Positions 1-7,309 are shown, numbered from the stretch's first letter. The stretch is DNA of 32,407 nucleotides from a virus (IMGVR_UViG_3300043496_000060:1-32407), one strand, 5' to 3'. Notes: generated by a model from the sequence alone, not told the origin. A program made the numbers and translations.

Positions 1-1
1 C

Positions 2-43
2 GACGACTGCGCGCACGCCGTCATGCTCGGCGAGCTGCGCTAG
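2..43 (+). CDS. C-terminal end of an upstream gene (partial)
   Basis: The window opens inside a reading frame that gives 13 residues (DDCAHAVMLGELR) and then a TAG stop at 41-43. It could be the tail of a rightward gene cut by the window edge. The fragment is too short to assign to any family, and it could be a chance open frame. The only support is that the frame is open from the first complete codon and that the following 100 bases carry no other gene start. Confidence 0.25.
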   Translation, partial: DDCAHAVMLGELR

Positions 44-141
44 ACGCAGCCCCTGTGTGGAGGGGCGAGCCCGCAAGGGCTCCGAGGGTCGGCGGGTAGG
101 GGTACCTCGGCCGGCCCTCGTTGTTGTGTCAGACTGCCGGG

Positions 142-270
142 ATGTTCAAGCCCGTCTACCGGCGACCTCCGGCGCCCATCGCTGCCCTGATCCTGTTGCT
201 CGCTCTGCTGTGGTGGGCGGGCCTGATCGGCGCCGCGACATGGGCGATCCGCACCTGCGGCCTCGACTAG
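142..270 (+). CDS. small single-span membrane protein (42 aa)
   Basis: The frame starts at ATG 142 and encodes 42 residues: a basic N-terminus with KPVYRRPP, a hydrophobic stretch at about residues 13-35 rich in Leu, Ala and Trp (it includes LILLLALLWW), and a short polar tail. This reads as one membrane helix with the N-terminus probably inside. The Shine-Dalgarno signal is weak. Its TAG stop (268-270) interlocks with the TAG stop of the leftward small terminase gene in the tetranucleotide CTAG at 267-270, so the two genes end tail to tail with no space. The function is unknown. Small phage membrane proteins of this sort can be holin-related or superinfection factors, but nothing here decides that. 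Confidence 0.45.
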   Translation: MFKPVYRRPPAPIAALILLLALLWWAGLIGAATWAIRTCGLD

Positions 271-779
271 AGCGACTCGGCAGTCCGCAGCGCCTCGTCG
301 CGCAGGTCGCCGACCTCGATCAATACGCGCTCGATGTAGCGGTCGAGCAGCTCGCGGCCCAGCTCCGGCGCGATGTCGAGGCGAGCGAGGAAGCGCTCGA
401 TGTGAGCGGCCGGCGCCGCCGCCAGTGCTGCCAGAAAATACTCGGCTTCATAGGCGCCCATCTTGAGCGCCTCGACGCGGTCGACGTAGCGCCCGGCCTC
501 GGCATCATAGCGGTGCTTGGCGAGCCGGAGCTTGGCAGCTGCGGCGGCGATCTTCGCCGAGGTATTGCGCCGGCTCTCGGCCTCGGCCTTCTCGCCGTCG
601 ACCTCGCGCACCTTGCGCAGCCGACCCCACGTCGCATCGGCCTGCTCGGGATCGACCCGGCCTTCGGCGTCCAGGACGATCAGGCGCTTCTCGACGGCAC
701 GGATGATCGTGCTATGGCTCACGCCGCGGGCCTTGGCGTAGCCTCGCAGGCTCATCAGTTCCTTCACCTCGTCGGCCAT
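267..779 (-). CDS. terS: terminase small subunit, Nu1-like (170 aa)
   Basis: The small terminase recognises phage DNA and delivers it to the large subunit for cutting and packaging. Residues 9-50 form a DNA-binding winged-helix/HTH segment: MSLRGYAKARGVSHSTIIRA, then a short wing and VDPEQADATW. This is the usual N-terminus of lambda Nu1-like small terminases. Residues 60-100 are Ala/Lys/Arg-rich and helical, and residues 105-170 are a helical C-terminal part. The length is close to Nu1 (181 aa). The orientation is unusual: it is transcribed away from terL. Its ATG (779-777) overlaps the terL ATG within CATG, and its stop overlaps the upstream gene's stop within CTAG. A weak Shine-Dalgarno (AGGGTAGGT) lies about 8 bases before its ATG, inside the terL coding strand. 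The family call rests on motif and position next to terL. Confidence 0.75.
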   Translation of the reverse strand: MADEVKELMSLRGYAKARGVSHSTIIRAVEKRLIVLDAEGRVDPEQADATWGRLRKVREVDGEKAEAESRRNTSAKIAAAAAKLRLAKHRYDAEAGRYVDRVEALKMGAYEAEYFLAALAAAPAAHIERFLARLDIAPELGRELLDRYIERVLIEVGDLRDEALRTAESL

Positions 780-2787
780 GGCTGACCTACCCTATTGGTT
801 TCTCGATACCGTCCAGCCGGAAAACTCGGTGCCGCTCTCCGAGTGGTCCGACGCGAATCGTGTTCTGACCACGCGCAGCGCCGCCGAGCCCGGCCCCTAC
901 TCTACCGCGCGCACGCCGTACCTCCGAGCCATCATGGATGATCTCTCGGTCGGCTCTCCGATCCTGCGCGTCGTGTTCAAGAAGTGCGCGCAGATCGGCG
1001 CCAGCGAGGTCGGCAACTGTTGGATCGGCTACCTCGTCGATCAGGCGCCCGGTCCCATCCTGATGGTCCAGCCTACGGTCGAGCTGGCGAAGCGCTACTC
1101 GAAGCAGCGCATCGACGCGCTGTTCGACGAGTCAGAGCTGATGCGCTCGAAGGTGCGGACCGCGCGCAGCCGCGACAGCGGCAACACCATCCTGCTCAAG
1201 GAATTCGAGGGCGGCCTGCTGATCATGACCGGCGCCAACTCGGCGGTCGGCCTGCGCTCGATGCCGGTCCGTTATCTGTTCCTCGACGAGATCGACGCCT
1301 ACCCCGGCGATGTCGAGGCCGAGGGCGATCCGGTTGCGCTCGCCGAGGCCCGCGCGCGGACCTTCTCGTTCCGCTCCAAGAAGTTCCTGGCCTCGACGCC
1401 GGGGCTCAAAAATATGTCGCGCATCAGCCGCGAGTATGAGCGCAGCGACCAGCGCAAGTATTTCGTCCCCTGTCCGCTCTGCGCCGTCATGCAGACACTC
1501 GAGTTCCCGCGCCTGCGCTGGCAGCCCGGCAAGCCGGCGACCGTCCAGTATCAGTGCAGCTCCTGCGAAGGGACGTTCGGCGAGCATCACAAGACCGACA
1601 TGCTGGCCGCTGGCGAGTGGCGATCGACCGCGGAGTCGCTCGACGCGCTGGCGCATGGCTATCACCTCAACGGGCTCTACTCGCCTGTGGGCTGGCTCGG
1701 ATGGGCCGACATCGCCAAGCAGTGGGAGGACGCTGTAAACGATGCCGACGCGCGCAAGACCTTTATCAATACCGTGCTCGGCGAGGAGTGGGAGGAGGAG
1801 GCGGCCGAAGTGCCTGACTGGCAACGCCTCTATGAACGGCGCGAGGAGTGGCCGCTCCACACCGTCCCCGAGCGCGGCCTGTTCCTGACCGCGGGCTCCG
1901 ACGTGCAGGCCGATCGCATCGAGGTCGACATCTGGGCGTGGGGTCGCGGTCTCGAATCCTGGCTGGTCGAGCATATCGTGCTCCCCGGGGATCCTGGTCG
2001 CACCGAGGTATGGGCGCAGATGACGGAGCTGCTCGGCCGGACGTGGGAGCACTCGACCGGCAACCGCATGGCGCTGCAGCGGCTCGCGGTCGATACCGGG
2101 TTCTCGACGCAATCGGTCTATGCGTGGGCGCGCGGACAGGACAAGGCGACGGTGCTGCCGGTGCGCGGTGTCGGAATCTATGACCGCGTCGTCCCTGTCG
2201 TCGGGCCCACCCCGGTCGAGGTCATGGCGAACGGCAAGAAGGTCAAGCGCGGCGTGAAAATCTGGACGGTCAGCGTCTCGTATTTCAAAAAAGAACTCTA
2301 CAAGCACCTGGGTCTCGACAAGCTCACCGACGAGCAGCTCGCGCAGGGCTACACATTCCCGGCCGGCTTCGTCCATCTCAACGACTCGACGAGCGACGAG
2401 TGGATCAAGCAGCTGGTCGCCGAGCAACAGGTCATCGTCCGCTCGAAGCACGGTTTCAATGCACGGACCGAGTGGCGCCAGCTCCGGCCGCGCAACGAGG
2501 CGCTCGATGCCCGGGTCTATGCCCGGGCTGCCGTCTGGCTGGCCGGCGCTGACCGCTGGCCGGATAGCCGCTGGCGCGCCCTGGAGGAGCAGCTAGGCCT
2601 CGGCGAGATGCCGGCCCGTAACCCCCCGCCGGCTACCTCGACGGCGCCCACCGGGGCAATGGCGCCCCCTGCGCCGGCCCCTGCCGCGCCTGTCGCCTTG
2701 CCCCCGGCTGCCTCGGCCGGCAACATCCGCGCCCGCCCGAACCTCCCGGGCGGCCGGCGGCGGCGTGTCGCCTACTGGCAGGGCTGA
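778..2787 (+). CDS. terL: terminase large subunit, lambda gpA-like ATPase/nuclease (669 aa)
   Basis: This is the packaging motor subunit, which cuts concatemeric DNA and pumps it through the portal using ATP. The N-terminal part (LSEWSDANR, then AAEPGPYSTARTPYLRAIMD, residues 20-54) is typical of GpA-family terminases. A degenerate Walker A region lies at about 68-78 (FKKCAQIGASE) and Walker B at 166-172 (YLFLDEI). Four cysteines (C232, C235, C260, C263) form a probable zinc finger between the ATPase and nuclease halves. GSDVQADRIEVDIWAWGRG at about residue 372 opens the nuclease domain. The last 60 residues are Pro/Ala-rich and end in a basic tail. Length fits the family (about 640-670). ATG 778 is the only possible start after an in-frame stop at 739-741, yet no Shine-Dalgarno sequence precedes it. 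Assignment is firm. Confidence 0.95.
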   Translation: MADLPYWFLDTVQPENSVPLSEWSDANRVLTTRSAAEPGPYSTARTPYLRAIMDDLSVGSPILRVVFKKCAQIGASEVGNCWIGYLVDQAPGPILMVQPTVELAKRYSKQRIDALFDESELMRSKVRTARSRDSGNTILLKEFEGGLLIMTGANSAVGLRSMPVRYLFLDEIDAYPGDVEAEGDPVALAEARARTFSFRSKKFLASTPGLKNMSRISREYERSDQRKYFVPCPLCAVMQTLEFPRLRWQPGKPATVQYQCSSCEGTFGEHHKTDMLAAGEWRSTAESLDALAHGYHLNGLYSPVGWLGWADIAKQWEDAVNDADARKTFINTVLGEEWEEEAAEVPDWQRLYERREEWPLHTVPERGLFLTAGSDVQADRIEVDIWAWGRGLESWLVEHIVLPGDPGRTEVWAQMTELLGRTWEHSTGNRMALQRLAVDTGFSTQSVYAWARGQDKATVLPVRGVGIYDRVVPVVGPTPVEVMANGKKVKRGVKIWTVSVSYFKKELYKHLGLDKLTDEQLAQGYTFPAGFVHLNDSTSDEWIKQLVAEQQVIVRSKHGFNARTEWRQLRPRNEALDARVYARAAVWLAGADRWPDSRWRALEEQLGLGEMPARNPPPATSTAPTGAMAPPAPAPAAPVALPPAASAGNIRARPNLPGGRRRRVAYWQG

Positions 2788-2788
2788 C

Positions 2789-2956
2789 ATGCTGACCAAG
2801 ACCGAGAGCGCCAAGCTGCTGCAGCTGATCAACGCCTACGTCGCCGCGGTCGTCGGCGTGCTCGCTACTGCTGACAGCACGCGGCGCGTCGCCGGAGTAG
2901 ACTCGGCCTCGCAGGCGCTGGAGCGCCTGCTCGAATACGTGGAGGAGATCAGCTGA
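2789..2956 (+). CDS. small helical protein, unknown function (55 aa)
   Basis: The gene starts at ATG 2789, one base after the terL stop, so it is probably translated by coupling to terL. An in-frame start at 2765 inside terL is less likely. The product is short, mostly helical and moderately acidic (it begins MLTKTESAKLLQLINAYVAA and ends in LEYVEEIS), with no cysteine, signal or clear membrane span. It sits in the position where many lambda-like phages place gpW, but it lacks the gpW pattern, and a better gpW candidate lies at 5459. Its TGA stop overlaps the probable CTG start of the next gene. Function not recognised. Confidence 0.6.
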   Translation: MLTKTESAKLLQLINAYVAAVVGVLATADSTRRVAGVDSASQALERLLEYVEEIS

Positions 2957-3507
2957 CTTACCGCCATCTCATGCTCGACCTGGAGACCTGGGGCACTCGA
3001 CCCGGCTGTGCGATCCGCAGCATCGGCGCCGTGTTCTTCGACTTCGATCAGCCGCTCGGCCCGAGCTACTACGCCAACGTCGACGATGAGTCGTGCATCG
3101 CGCTCGGCCTCTCGGTCGACCCTGTCGTGGTCGCGTGGTGGGGCGAGCAGTCGCCCGAGGCGAAGACCGCCCTCGATACCGACCGCATGCCGATCGCCGA
3201 CGCGCTCGCCGGCTTCCTCGGCTTCTTCGAGCGGAGCGAGGAGCCGGGCGAGGTCTGCGTGTGGAGCCACGGCGCGACGTTCGACATCCCGATCACCGAC
3301 TACGCAATGCACGAGGCCGGCCTGCGCACGCCCTGGAAGTTCCAGAACAACCGCGACACCCGCACCCTGATCTGGCTGGCCGGCGATCTCGGCATCACGT
3401 GGGAGCCGGAGCGCATCGGCGTACGCCATCATGCCCTCGACGATGCCAAGACGCGCGCGCTACAGATGATGGAGCTACGCAGGAGGGTGATCACCCTGCA
3501 CGCCTGA
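2953..3507 (+). CDS. DEDDh-type 3'-5' exonuclease (Rv2179c-like / phage exonuclease)
   Basis: The fold is RNase H-like with the DEDDh catalytic set: motif I DLET (D9, E11 counted from the CTG start), motif II WSHGATFDIPITDYA, and motif III HHALDDAKTRA. This matches the Rv2179c-like 3'-5' exonucleases common in phages, which degrade RNA or single-stranded nucleic acid. The first ATG is at 2971, but starting there removes most of the first beta strand (YRHLML) before the catalytic DLET. A strong Shine-Dalgarno, GGAGGA at 2941-2946, is spaced six bases from CTG at 2953, which overlaps the upstream TGA as CTGA. CTG is therefore the likelier start, although 2971 remains possible. The enzyme's role here is not known: nucleotide salvage, host RNA attack or replication support are all open. 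Confidence 0.85.
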   Translation: MTYRHLMLDLETWGTRPGCAIRSIGAVFFDFDQPLGPSYYANVDDESCIALGLSVDPVVVAWWGEQSPEAKTALDTDRMPIADALAGFLGFFERSEEPGEVCVWSHGATFDIPITDYAMHEAGLRTPWKFQNNRDTRTLIWLAGDLGITWEPERIGVRHHALDDAKTRALQMMELRRRVITLHA

Positions 3508-3518
3508 AAGGACACGCC

Positions 3519-4556
3519 ATGCCGAAGCCGCAGCGACAGGACAAGGGACCGCACGCCGCCGCCCGCTCCTCCGAATTCTATAGGCTGCGGCGACGGCCCA
3601 AGCCGCGGTCGACCACGCCGGACGGCAGCAGCCCGTTCGTCTGGCCGCGCAACGGCACCGAGCTGGCGCAGGCGCTAGAGAGCTTCGCCGAGGACTGCTA
3701 TGTTGGCATGCTCGACCCGCGTACCGCCGTCGAGCTGGACAAGACCATCACCATCGCCCAGCCCGGTCACGAGGGCAGCCCGTGGGGTGTCTGCGGGAAC
3801 TACGCCAAGGTGAATTGGGTGGGCCCGGTCGGCGACGACATGATCGTCTATCGAGGGACCAAGGGCGTCGGCAATCGCAACCTCGTCGTCGAGAAGCTCA
3901 GCCTCTATGGCGGCGGCTACGAAGGCAGGCCAGCCGGCGACTGCCTCAAACTCTATGCGCCCGAGGGCGACCCCGGCGCGATCTACAAATTCACCATGCG
4001 CGATCTGTACCTCTCGTATGGCAAGCGCGGGCTGGTCTTTCAGGGCGCCGTCTTCGAGGGCATGGGCTTCAACATCCACAGCGAGAACCACCAGGGCGAC
4101 GGCATCGCGATGGAGCACACCTACACACCGGGCGAGCATCAGGGCATTGTCAGTAACGTCATGCTGATCCATCCCAACAGCAGCCGAAACCTCGGCGCGG
4201 GGATTCACTCGGTCAATTCGTGCAACATGATCCTGGGCTCGTTCATCTTGAACGCCGAGGGCGGCGTGGTGGCGCCGGACGGCCTGCGCTACGCCGCGGC
4301 CTGCAACGGCGAGAACACCGGCGAGAGCGTCTTTGTCGTGCCCTATGCCGGCTGGGGCTCCGAGGTCTCCAGCAACAGCGGCGCGACCAACGGCGAGACC
4401 GCGGCGGCGAAGTACGAGAACGGCCAGTGGGTGACGGTCGGCAAGGTCGCCAAGTTCCTGCTCGAAAACGGCGAGGGTGACGTGCCGCAGCACCTCAACA
4501 GCATGGCGAACTACGGTAAGCCGACCGACCCGCCGACCGACGTGCTCGCGCCGTGA
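3519..4556 (+). CDS. right-handed beta-helix (pectate-lyase-like) protein (345 aa)
   Basis: The start at ATG 3519 follows AAAGGA at 3507-3512. The first 40 residues are basic and disordered (MPKPQRQDKGPH, then RLRRRPKPRS). The rest is rich in Gly, Asn and short alternating hydrophobic strands typical of a parallel beta-helix: MIVYRGTKGVGNRNLVVEKL, LKLYAPEG, FTMRDLYLSYG, GMGFNIHSENHQGDGIAME, SNVMLIHPNSSRNLGAGIHS. Such folds occur in tailspikes, depolymerases and pectate lyases. A catalytic pair cannot be identified from sequence alone. It is odd to find this between an exonuclease and head-tail genes, 16 kb from the tail fibres. It could be a capsid-attached decoration, a spike or an enzyme. 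No signal peptide is seen. The stop overlaps the next gene's GTG start. Confidence 0.7.
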   Translation: MPKPQRQDKGPHAAARSSEFYRLRRRPKPRSTTPDGSSPFVWPRNGTELAQALESFAEDCYVGMLDPRTAVELDKTITIAQPGHEGSPWGVCGNYAKVNWVGPVGDDMIVYRGTKGVGNRNLVVEKLSLYGGGYEGRPAGDCLKLYAPEGDPGAIYKFTMRDLYLSYGKRGLVFQGAVFEGMGFNIHSENHQGDGIAMEHTYTPGEHQGIVSNVMLIHPNSSRNLGAGIHSVNSCNMILGSFILNAEGGVVAPDGLRYAAACNGENTGESVFVVPYAGWGSEVSSNSGATNGETAAAKYENGQWVTVGKVAKFLLENGEGDVPQHLNSMANYGKPTDPPTDVLAP

Positions 4557-4813
4557 GCAGCAGCCCGATCAATACGCGCTATCATCGCGAGCGCACCATC
4601 AGGACCGGCCGCACCAAGCTGGCCGGCTGGTCGCCCAAGGATGTCGCCGAGCTGCTCGCCAAGCAGACGGTAGATCAGATCATCGATGTCAAACGTCGGA
4701 GCAAGGGCATGCCGCCGGCCAAGCCGCCGCCCGTGCTGTGTCCGCGCTGTGGTCACGACCTGACAGGAGGCACCAGTGGCGACAGCCTCGTTCACCGTAA
4801 CAGTCGACGCTAG
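4553..4813 (+). CDS. small basic protein with a CPxC knuckle (86 aa)
   Basis: It begins at GTG 4553, overlapping the TGA of the beta-helix gene as GTGA, which suggests translational coupling. The product is basic (HRERTIRTGRTKL), with a helical segment KDVAELLAKQTVDQIID and one CPRCGHDL knuckle near residue 63. Only one CxxC is present, so a full zinc ribbon would need a partner or dimerisation. The last 38 bases overlap the next gene in another frame. Function unknown. The overlap structure is the best argument that it is real. Confidence 0.5.
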   Translation: MSSSPINTRYHRERTIRTGRTKLAGWSPKDVAELLAKQTVDQIIDVKRRSKGMPPAKPPPVLCPRCGHDLTGGTSGDSLVHRNSRR

Positions 4814-5327
4814 GGCCTACGTCAATTCGCTGGGCGCGATCGCCAAGCCGAAGCTCGACCACATCGTGGCGCTGGCGCTGGCCGATACCGCCAAGAGCGC
4901 CAAGGTCCAGGCCGCCAAGTCGATCGCGAAGCGTACCGGGCTCAAGTCTTCGCTGGTGAAAGACCGCATCTACTATCCGCGAGTCGACGACGGCGAGTAT
5001 CAGGTCGAGATCAAATCCTCGAAGCGGCCGATCCCGCTGATCGAGTTCCCCAACGTGATGCAGACCGCGACAGGCGTGAGCACCAGGGCATGGGGCAAGA
5101 CGCAGCTCATCCGGCACGCCTTCATCGCGACCATGAAGAACGGCCACACCGGGGTCTATCGCCGGCAGACCAAGGCCCGGCTCCCGATCGAGCAGCTGTG
5201 GGGACCGACCATCGGCGGGACGTTTGCAACCAAGGAAGTGCAGGCGGTCGTCGCCAAGACCATGCAGGACCGCTTGTCAAAATCCCTGGCCCGGCGTATG
5301 GCAGCAGCCGTGCGCCGGAAGAACTGA
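4776..5327 (+). CDS. prophage minor tail protein Z-like (183 aa)
   Basis: The start is GTG 4776 with an excellent Shine-Dalgarno (AGGAGG at 4765-4770). The sequence resembles the minor tail protein Z/gpZ family: an N-terminal helical half with LALADTAKSAKVQAAKSIAK and the RTGLKSSLVKDRI pattern, then a beta-rich core (YQVEIKSSKRPIPLIEF), then AFIATMKNGHTGVYRR and a basic C-terminal helix. In lambda, gpZ completes the head-proximal end of the tail. Here it is encoded between terL and gpW, well before the other connector genes, so the module order is shuffled relative to lambda. Family assignment is from pattern and is fairly secure. A head-tail completion role is inferred. Confidence 0.7.
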   Translation: MATASFTVTVDARAYVNSLGAIAKPKLDHIVALALADTAKSAKVQAAKSIAKRTGLKSSLVKDRIYYPRVDDGEYQVEIKSSKRPIPLIEFPNVMQTATGVSTRAWGKTQLIRHAFIATMKNGHTGVYRRQTKARLPIEQLWGPTIGGTFATKEVQAVVAKTMQDRLSKSLARRMAAAVRRKN

Positions 5328-5345
5328 CAGGCCGCGCACGAGTTT

Positions 5346-5384
5346 CATAAAAAGATTGGGCCGCTCCGAGGGGGAACGGCCCAA
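5346..5384 (-). terminator. terminator-like hairpin reading leftward
   Basis: TTGGGCCG (5356-5363) and CGGCCCAA (5377-5384) form a perfect 8-bp stem with a 13-base loop. Read on the minus strand, the stem is followed by TCTTTTTATG, a U-rich tract typical of a rho-independent terminator. On the plus strand no T-run follows. There is no leftward gene nearby, so it may block antisense transcription, or the stem may serve the plus strand as an RNA stability element. Confidence 0.5.
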
Positions 5385-5415
5385 CATGATGTAGCTCAAC
5401 CTCGACCGACGACAG

Positions 5416-5439
5416 ACCGCAACCTCGCGGTAATTTTTT
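5416..5439 (+). terminator. short rho-independent terminator candidate (plus strand)
   Basis: ACCGC (5416-5420) and GCGGT (5427-5431) form a 5-bp GC-rich stem with a 6-base loop, followed directly by AATTTTTT. It lies between the Z-like gene and gpW. It could end or attenuate transcription of the terL block, so that the head genes need read-through or their own promoter. The stem is short, so strength is uncertain. Confidence 0.5.
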
Positions 5440-5458
5440 GTCGTGTCAAGGAGACGCT

Positions 5459-5725
5459 ATGTCTTGTGTGTACGGTCTGCCCGTCTGGCTCGACTGCTCG
5501 CCGGAAGCGCAGGATGCACGCAAGCGCGCGCTCGCAGGTCTCACCGCCAAGGCGAACAGCGGCGTCTCGTCGATCGCCGACCGCGGCCGCTCGGTCTCCT
5601 ACCGCGCACCGGCCGACATGGAGCAGCAGCTCAACCGGCTCAAACAGGAATACGTGGCCTGCGCGACAGGCGTGTGGCCGAGCCGCCGCGCGCTCTCCTA
5701 CGTCGACCTGATCAAGGGGCTCTGA
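5459..5725 (+). CDS. gpW-like head-to-tail joining protein (88 aa)
   Basis: The start ATG 5459 follows AAGGAGA at 5448-5454. An in-frame start at 5438 would overlap the terminator T-run and is less likely. gpW-family proteins plug the portal after packaging and create the site where the next connector binds. Residues 25-70 match the family pattern: a helix (ALAGLTAKANSGVSSIA), a hairpin with GRSVSYRAPADM, then a helix QQLNRLKQEYVACATG, like the gpW layout DGRRVEF..TSVSDL..YI. The N-terminus carries two cysteines (C3, C12). Lambda gpW is 68 aa, so this one has about 20 extra residues. It is immediately upstream of the portal gene, its normal place. Confidence 0.75.
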   Translation: MSCVYGLPVWLDCSPEAQDARKRALAGLTAKANSGVSSIADRGRSVSYRAPADMEQQLNRLKQEYVACATGVWPSRRALSYVDLIKGL

Positions 5726-5728
5726 GGC

Positions 5729-7309
5729 ATGTCGATCCTCGCGAGCGCCATGGGCTGGTTCACCCGCGGGATGCCGCCCAATCCGTTCGTGATCGACCAG
5801 CTCGGCGGCCCGCCTTCCGGGCTCGAAGCCGGCTCGCAGCGCAGGCGCATGGCGCAGTGGCAGCCGGCGCAGGTCCACGTCAACGCTCTGATGCGCGAGG
5901 CCGGGCCCACCGTCGTCGCGCGCGCCCGCTGGCTGGTCCGCAACAACGGCTACGCCAAGGCGGCGCTGCGGTCCTGGTCGGCTGCGACGGTGGGTGCCGG
6001 CATCAAGCCCTCCTCGCTGGTCCAGGACAAAGGCCTGCGCGAGCAGCTGCAGATCGCATGGACGGTATGGACCGACGAGGCCGACGCCGAAGACGTCACC
6101 GACTTCTACGGCCTGACCCGGCGCATCGCGCGCGAGGCCTTCCTGGCTGGTGAGTGCTTCGTGCGATTCCGCCCGCGCTTCCCGCAAGACGGGCTCTCGG
6201 TCCCGCTGCAGCTGCAGCTCCTGCCGACCGAGCAGCTGCCGGGCTGGCGCTTGGAGACCGTACCGGAGGGGCAGCCGAATGCCGGCGGCCAAATCCGTAT
6301 GGGCATCGAGTTCGATCGCAACCTCCGTGATAAGCGCGTGGCCTATTGGTTCCTGCGCGGCAACCCTACTGACCAGACCATCACTTTTTCCGACGCCCTG
6401 CTCGGCAGCCAGCTCGTTCGCGTGCCGGCCGAGGAGATCATCCACGTCTTCGATCCGGTCGAGGCCGGCCAGCTGCGCGGCCTGACAGGCTACGCCGCGG
6501 CGATGGTCAAACTGTTTCAGCTCGACCTGTACGACGACGCCGAGCTGGAACGGAACAAGCAACAGGCGCGCTACGCCAGCTTCATCGAGACCCCGGAGAT
6601 GCTCGACGGCGAGGGCAACCCACTTGAGCCGCGACCCGATGACGACCCCGCGACGTGGGGGCCGGGCGCTACCGTCCAGCTGTACCCCGGCGAGAAGGTC
6701 TCGTTCGCGAATCCGGGCGGCTCGGGCTCGGGCTATGAGCCCTTCCAGTTCCGCACCCTGCTGCAGCTCTGTGCGTCGCTCGGCATCCCCTATGCCGAAC
6801 TGTCCTCCGACCTGTCGAAAACGAGCTACGCCTCCAGCCGCGCCGGGCTGCTCGCCTACCGCACCGAAGTCGAGGCCTTCCAGCACGCCGTGCTGGTCTA
6901 TCAATTCCTGCGCAAGGTGTGGCGCCGCTGGCTCGACACCGCGGTCCTGGCCGGCGCCGTACCGATCACCGCCACGCAGTACAACGCGCAGCCCCTGCTC
7001 TATCGCGCGATGCAGGCGATCACGCCGCGCGCGCCCTGGGTCGACCCGCTGAAAGACCGGCAGGCGGTCAAGCTCGCCCTCGACATGCAGGTGATGGCGC
7101 CGCAAGACGCGATCGAGGCCGAGGGCTACGACATCGAGACGGTCTATCGTCGCATCGCCGAAGCCGATGCCCTGCGCAAGCAGTACGGCATCGAGGCGCC
7201 GAAGCCGGGCATTAACGCCAACGCGCCGCCAGCTGCAGCCGATCCAGCCGCTGATCCTGCCGAGCCGCCCGACCCGAACGAGCAGGCCGGCGACAAGGAG
7301 GCCGCATGA
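5729..7309 (+). CDS. portal protein, lambda gpB family (526 aa)
   Basis: This is the dodecameric ring at one capsid vertex through which DNA is packaged and ejected, and to which connector and tail attach. Landmarks of the lambda-type portal family are the early ARARWLVRNNGYAKAALRSW segment, AFLAGECFVRFRPR, LQLLPTEQLPG, and GTRDKRVAYWFLR-like strands before the HVFDPVEAGQLRGLTG motif. LGIPYAELSSDLSKTSYASS lies towards the C-terminal third. The last 45 residues are Ala/Pro/Asp-rich and probably disordered. Length matches the family (500-540). It starts four bases after the gpW stop. Its TGA overlaps the protease ATG as ATGA. Confidence 0.93.
   Translation: MSILASAMGWFTRGMPPNPFVIDQLGGPPSGLEAGSQRRRMAQWQPAQVHVNALMREAGPTVVARARWLVRNNGYAKAALRSWSAATVGAGIKPSSLVQDKGLREQLQIAWTVWTDEADAEDVTDFYGLTRRIAREAFLAGECFVRFRPRFPQDGLSVPLQLQLLPTEQLPGWRLETVPEGQPNAGGQIRMGIEFDRNLRDKRVAYWFLRGNPTDQTITFSDALLGSQLVRVPAEEIIHVFDPVEAGQLRGLTGYAAAMVKLFQLDLYDDAELERNKQQARYASFIETPEMLDGEGNPLEPRPDDDPATWGPGATVQLYPGEKVSFANPGGSGSGYEPFQFRTLLQLCASLGIPYAELSSDLSKTSYASSRAGLLAYRTEVEAFQHAVLVYQFLRKVWRRWLDTAVLAGAVPITATQYNAQPLLYRAMQAITPRAPWVDPLKDRQAVKLALDMQVMAPQDAIEAEGYDIETVYRRIAEADALRKQYGIEAPKPGINANAPPAAADPAADPAEPPDPNEQAGDKEAA

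Noticed and set aside
67-82. Hairpin GAGCCC-GCAA-GGGCTC as a terminator
   Set aside because: A perfect 6-bp stem with a GNRA-type loop is present, but no T-run follows on either strand. It may be a structural RNA element, with too little support to list.
57-785. Long rightward frame of 242 codons covering the terS region
   Set aside because: Its composition is typical of an antisense shadow in GC-rich DNA, and it lies opposite a leftward gene with a recognisable HTH and natural composition.
1132-2451. Long leftward frame opposite terL
   Set aside because: Composition is Arg/Leu/Asp-rich shadow type, with no ribosome site, and terL on the other strand is certain.
3093-3518. N-terminal extension of the beta-helix gene
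   Set aside because: It overlaps the exonuclease gene in another frame with Arg-rich shadow composition. ATG 3519 has a clear ribosome site.
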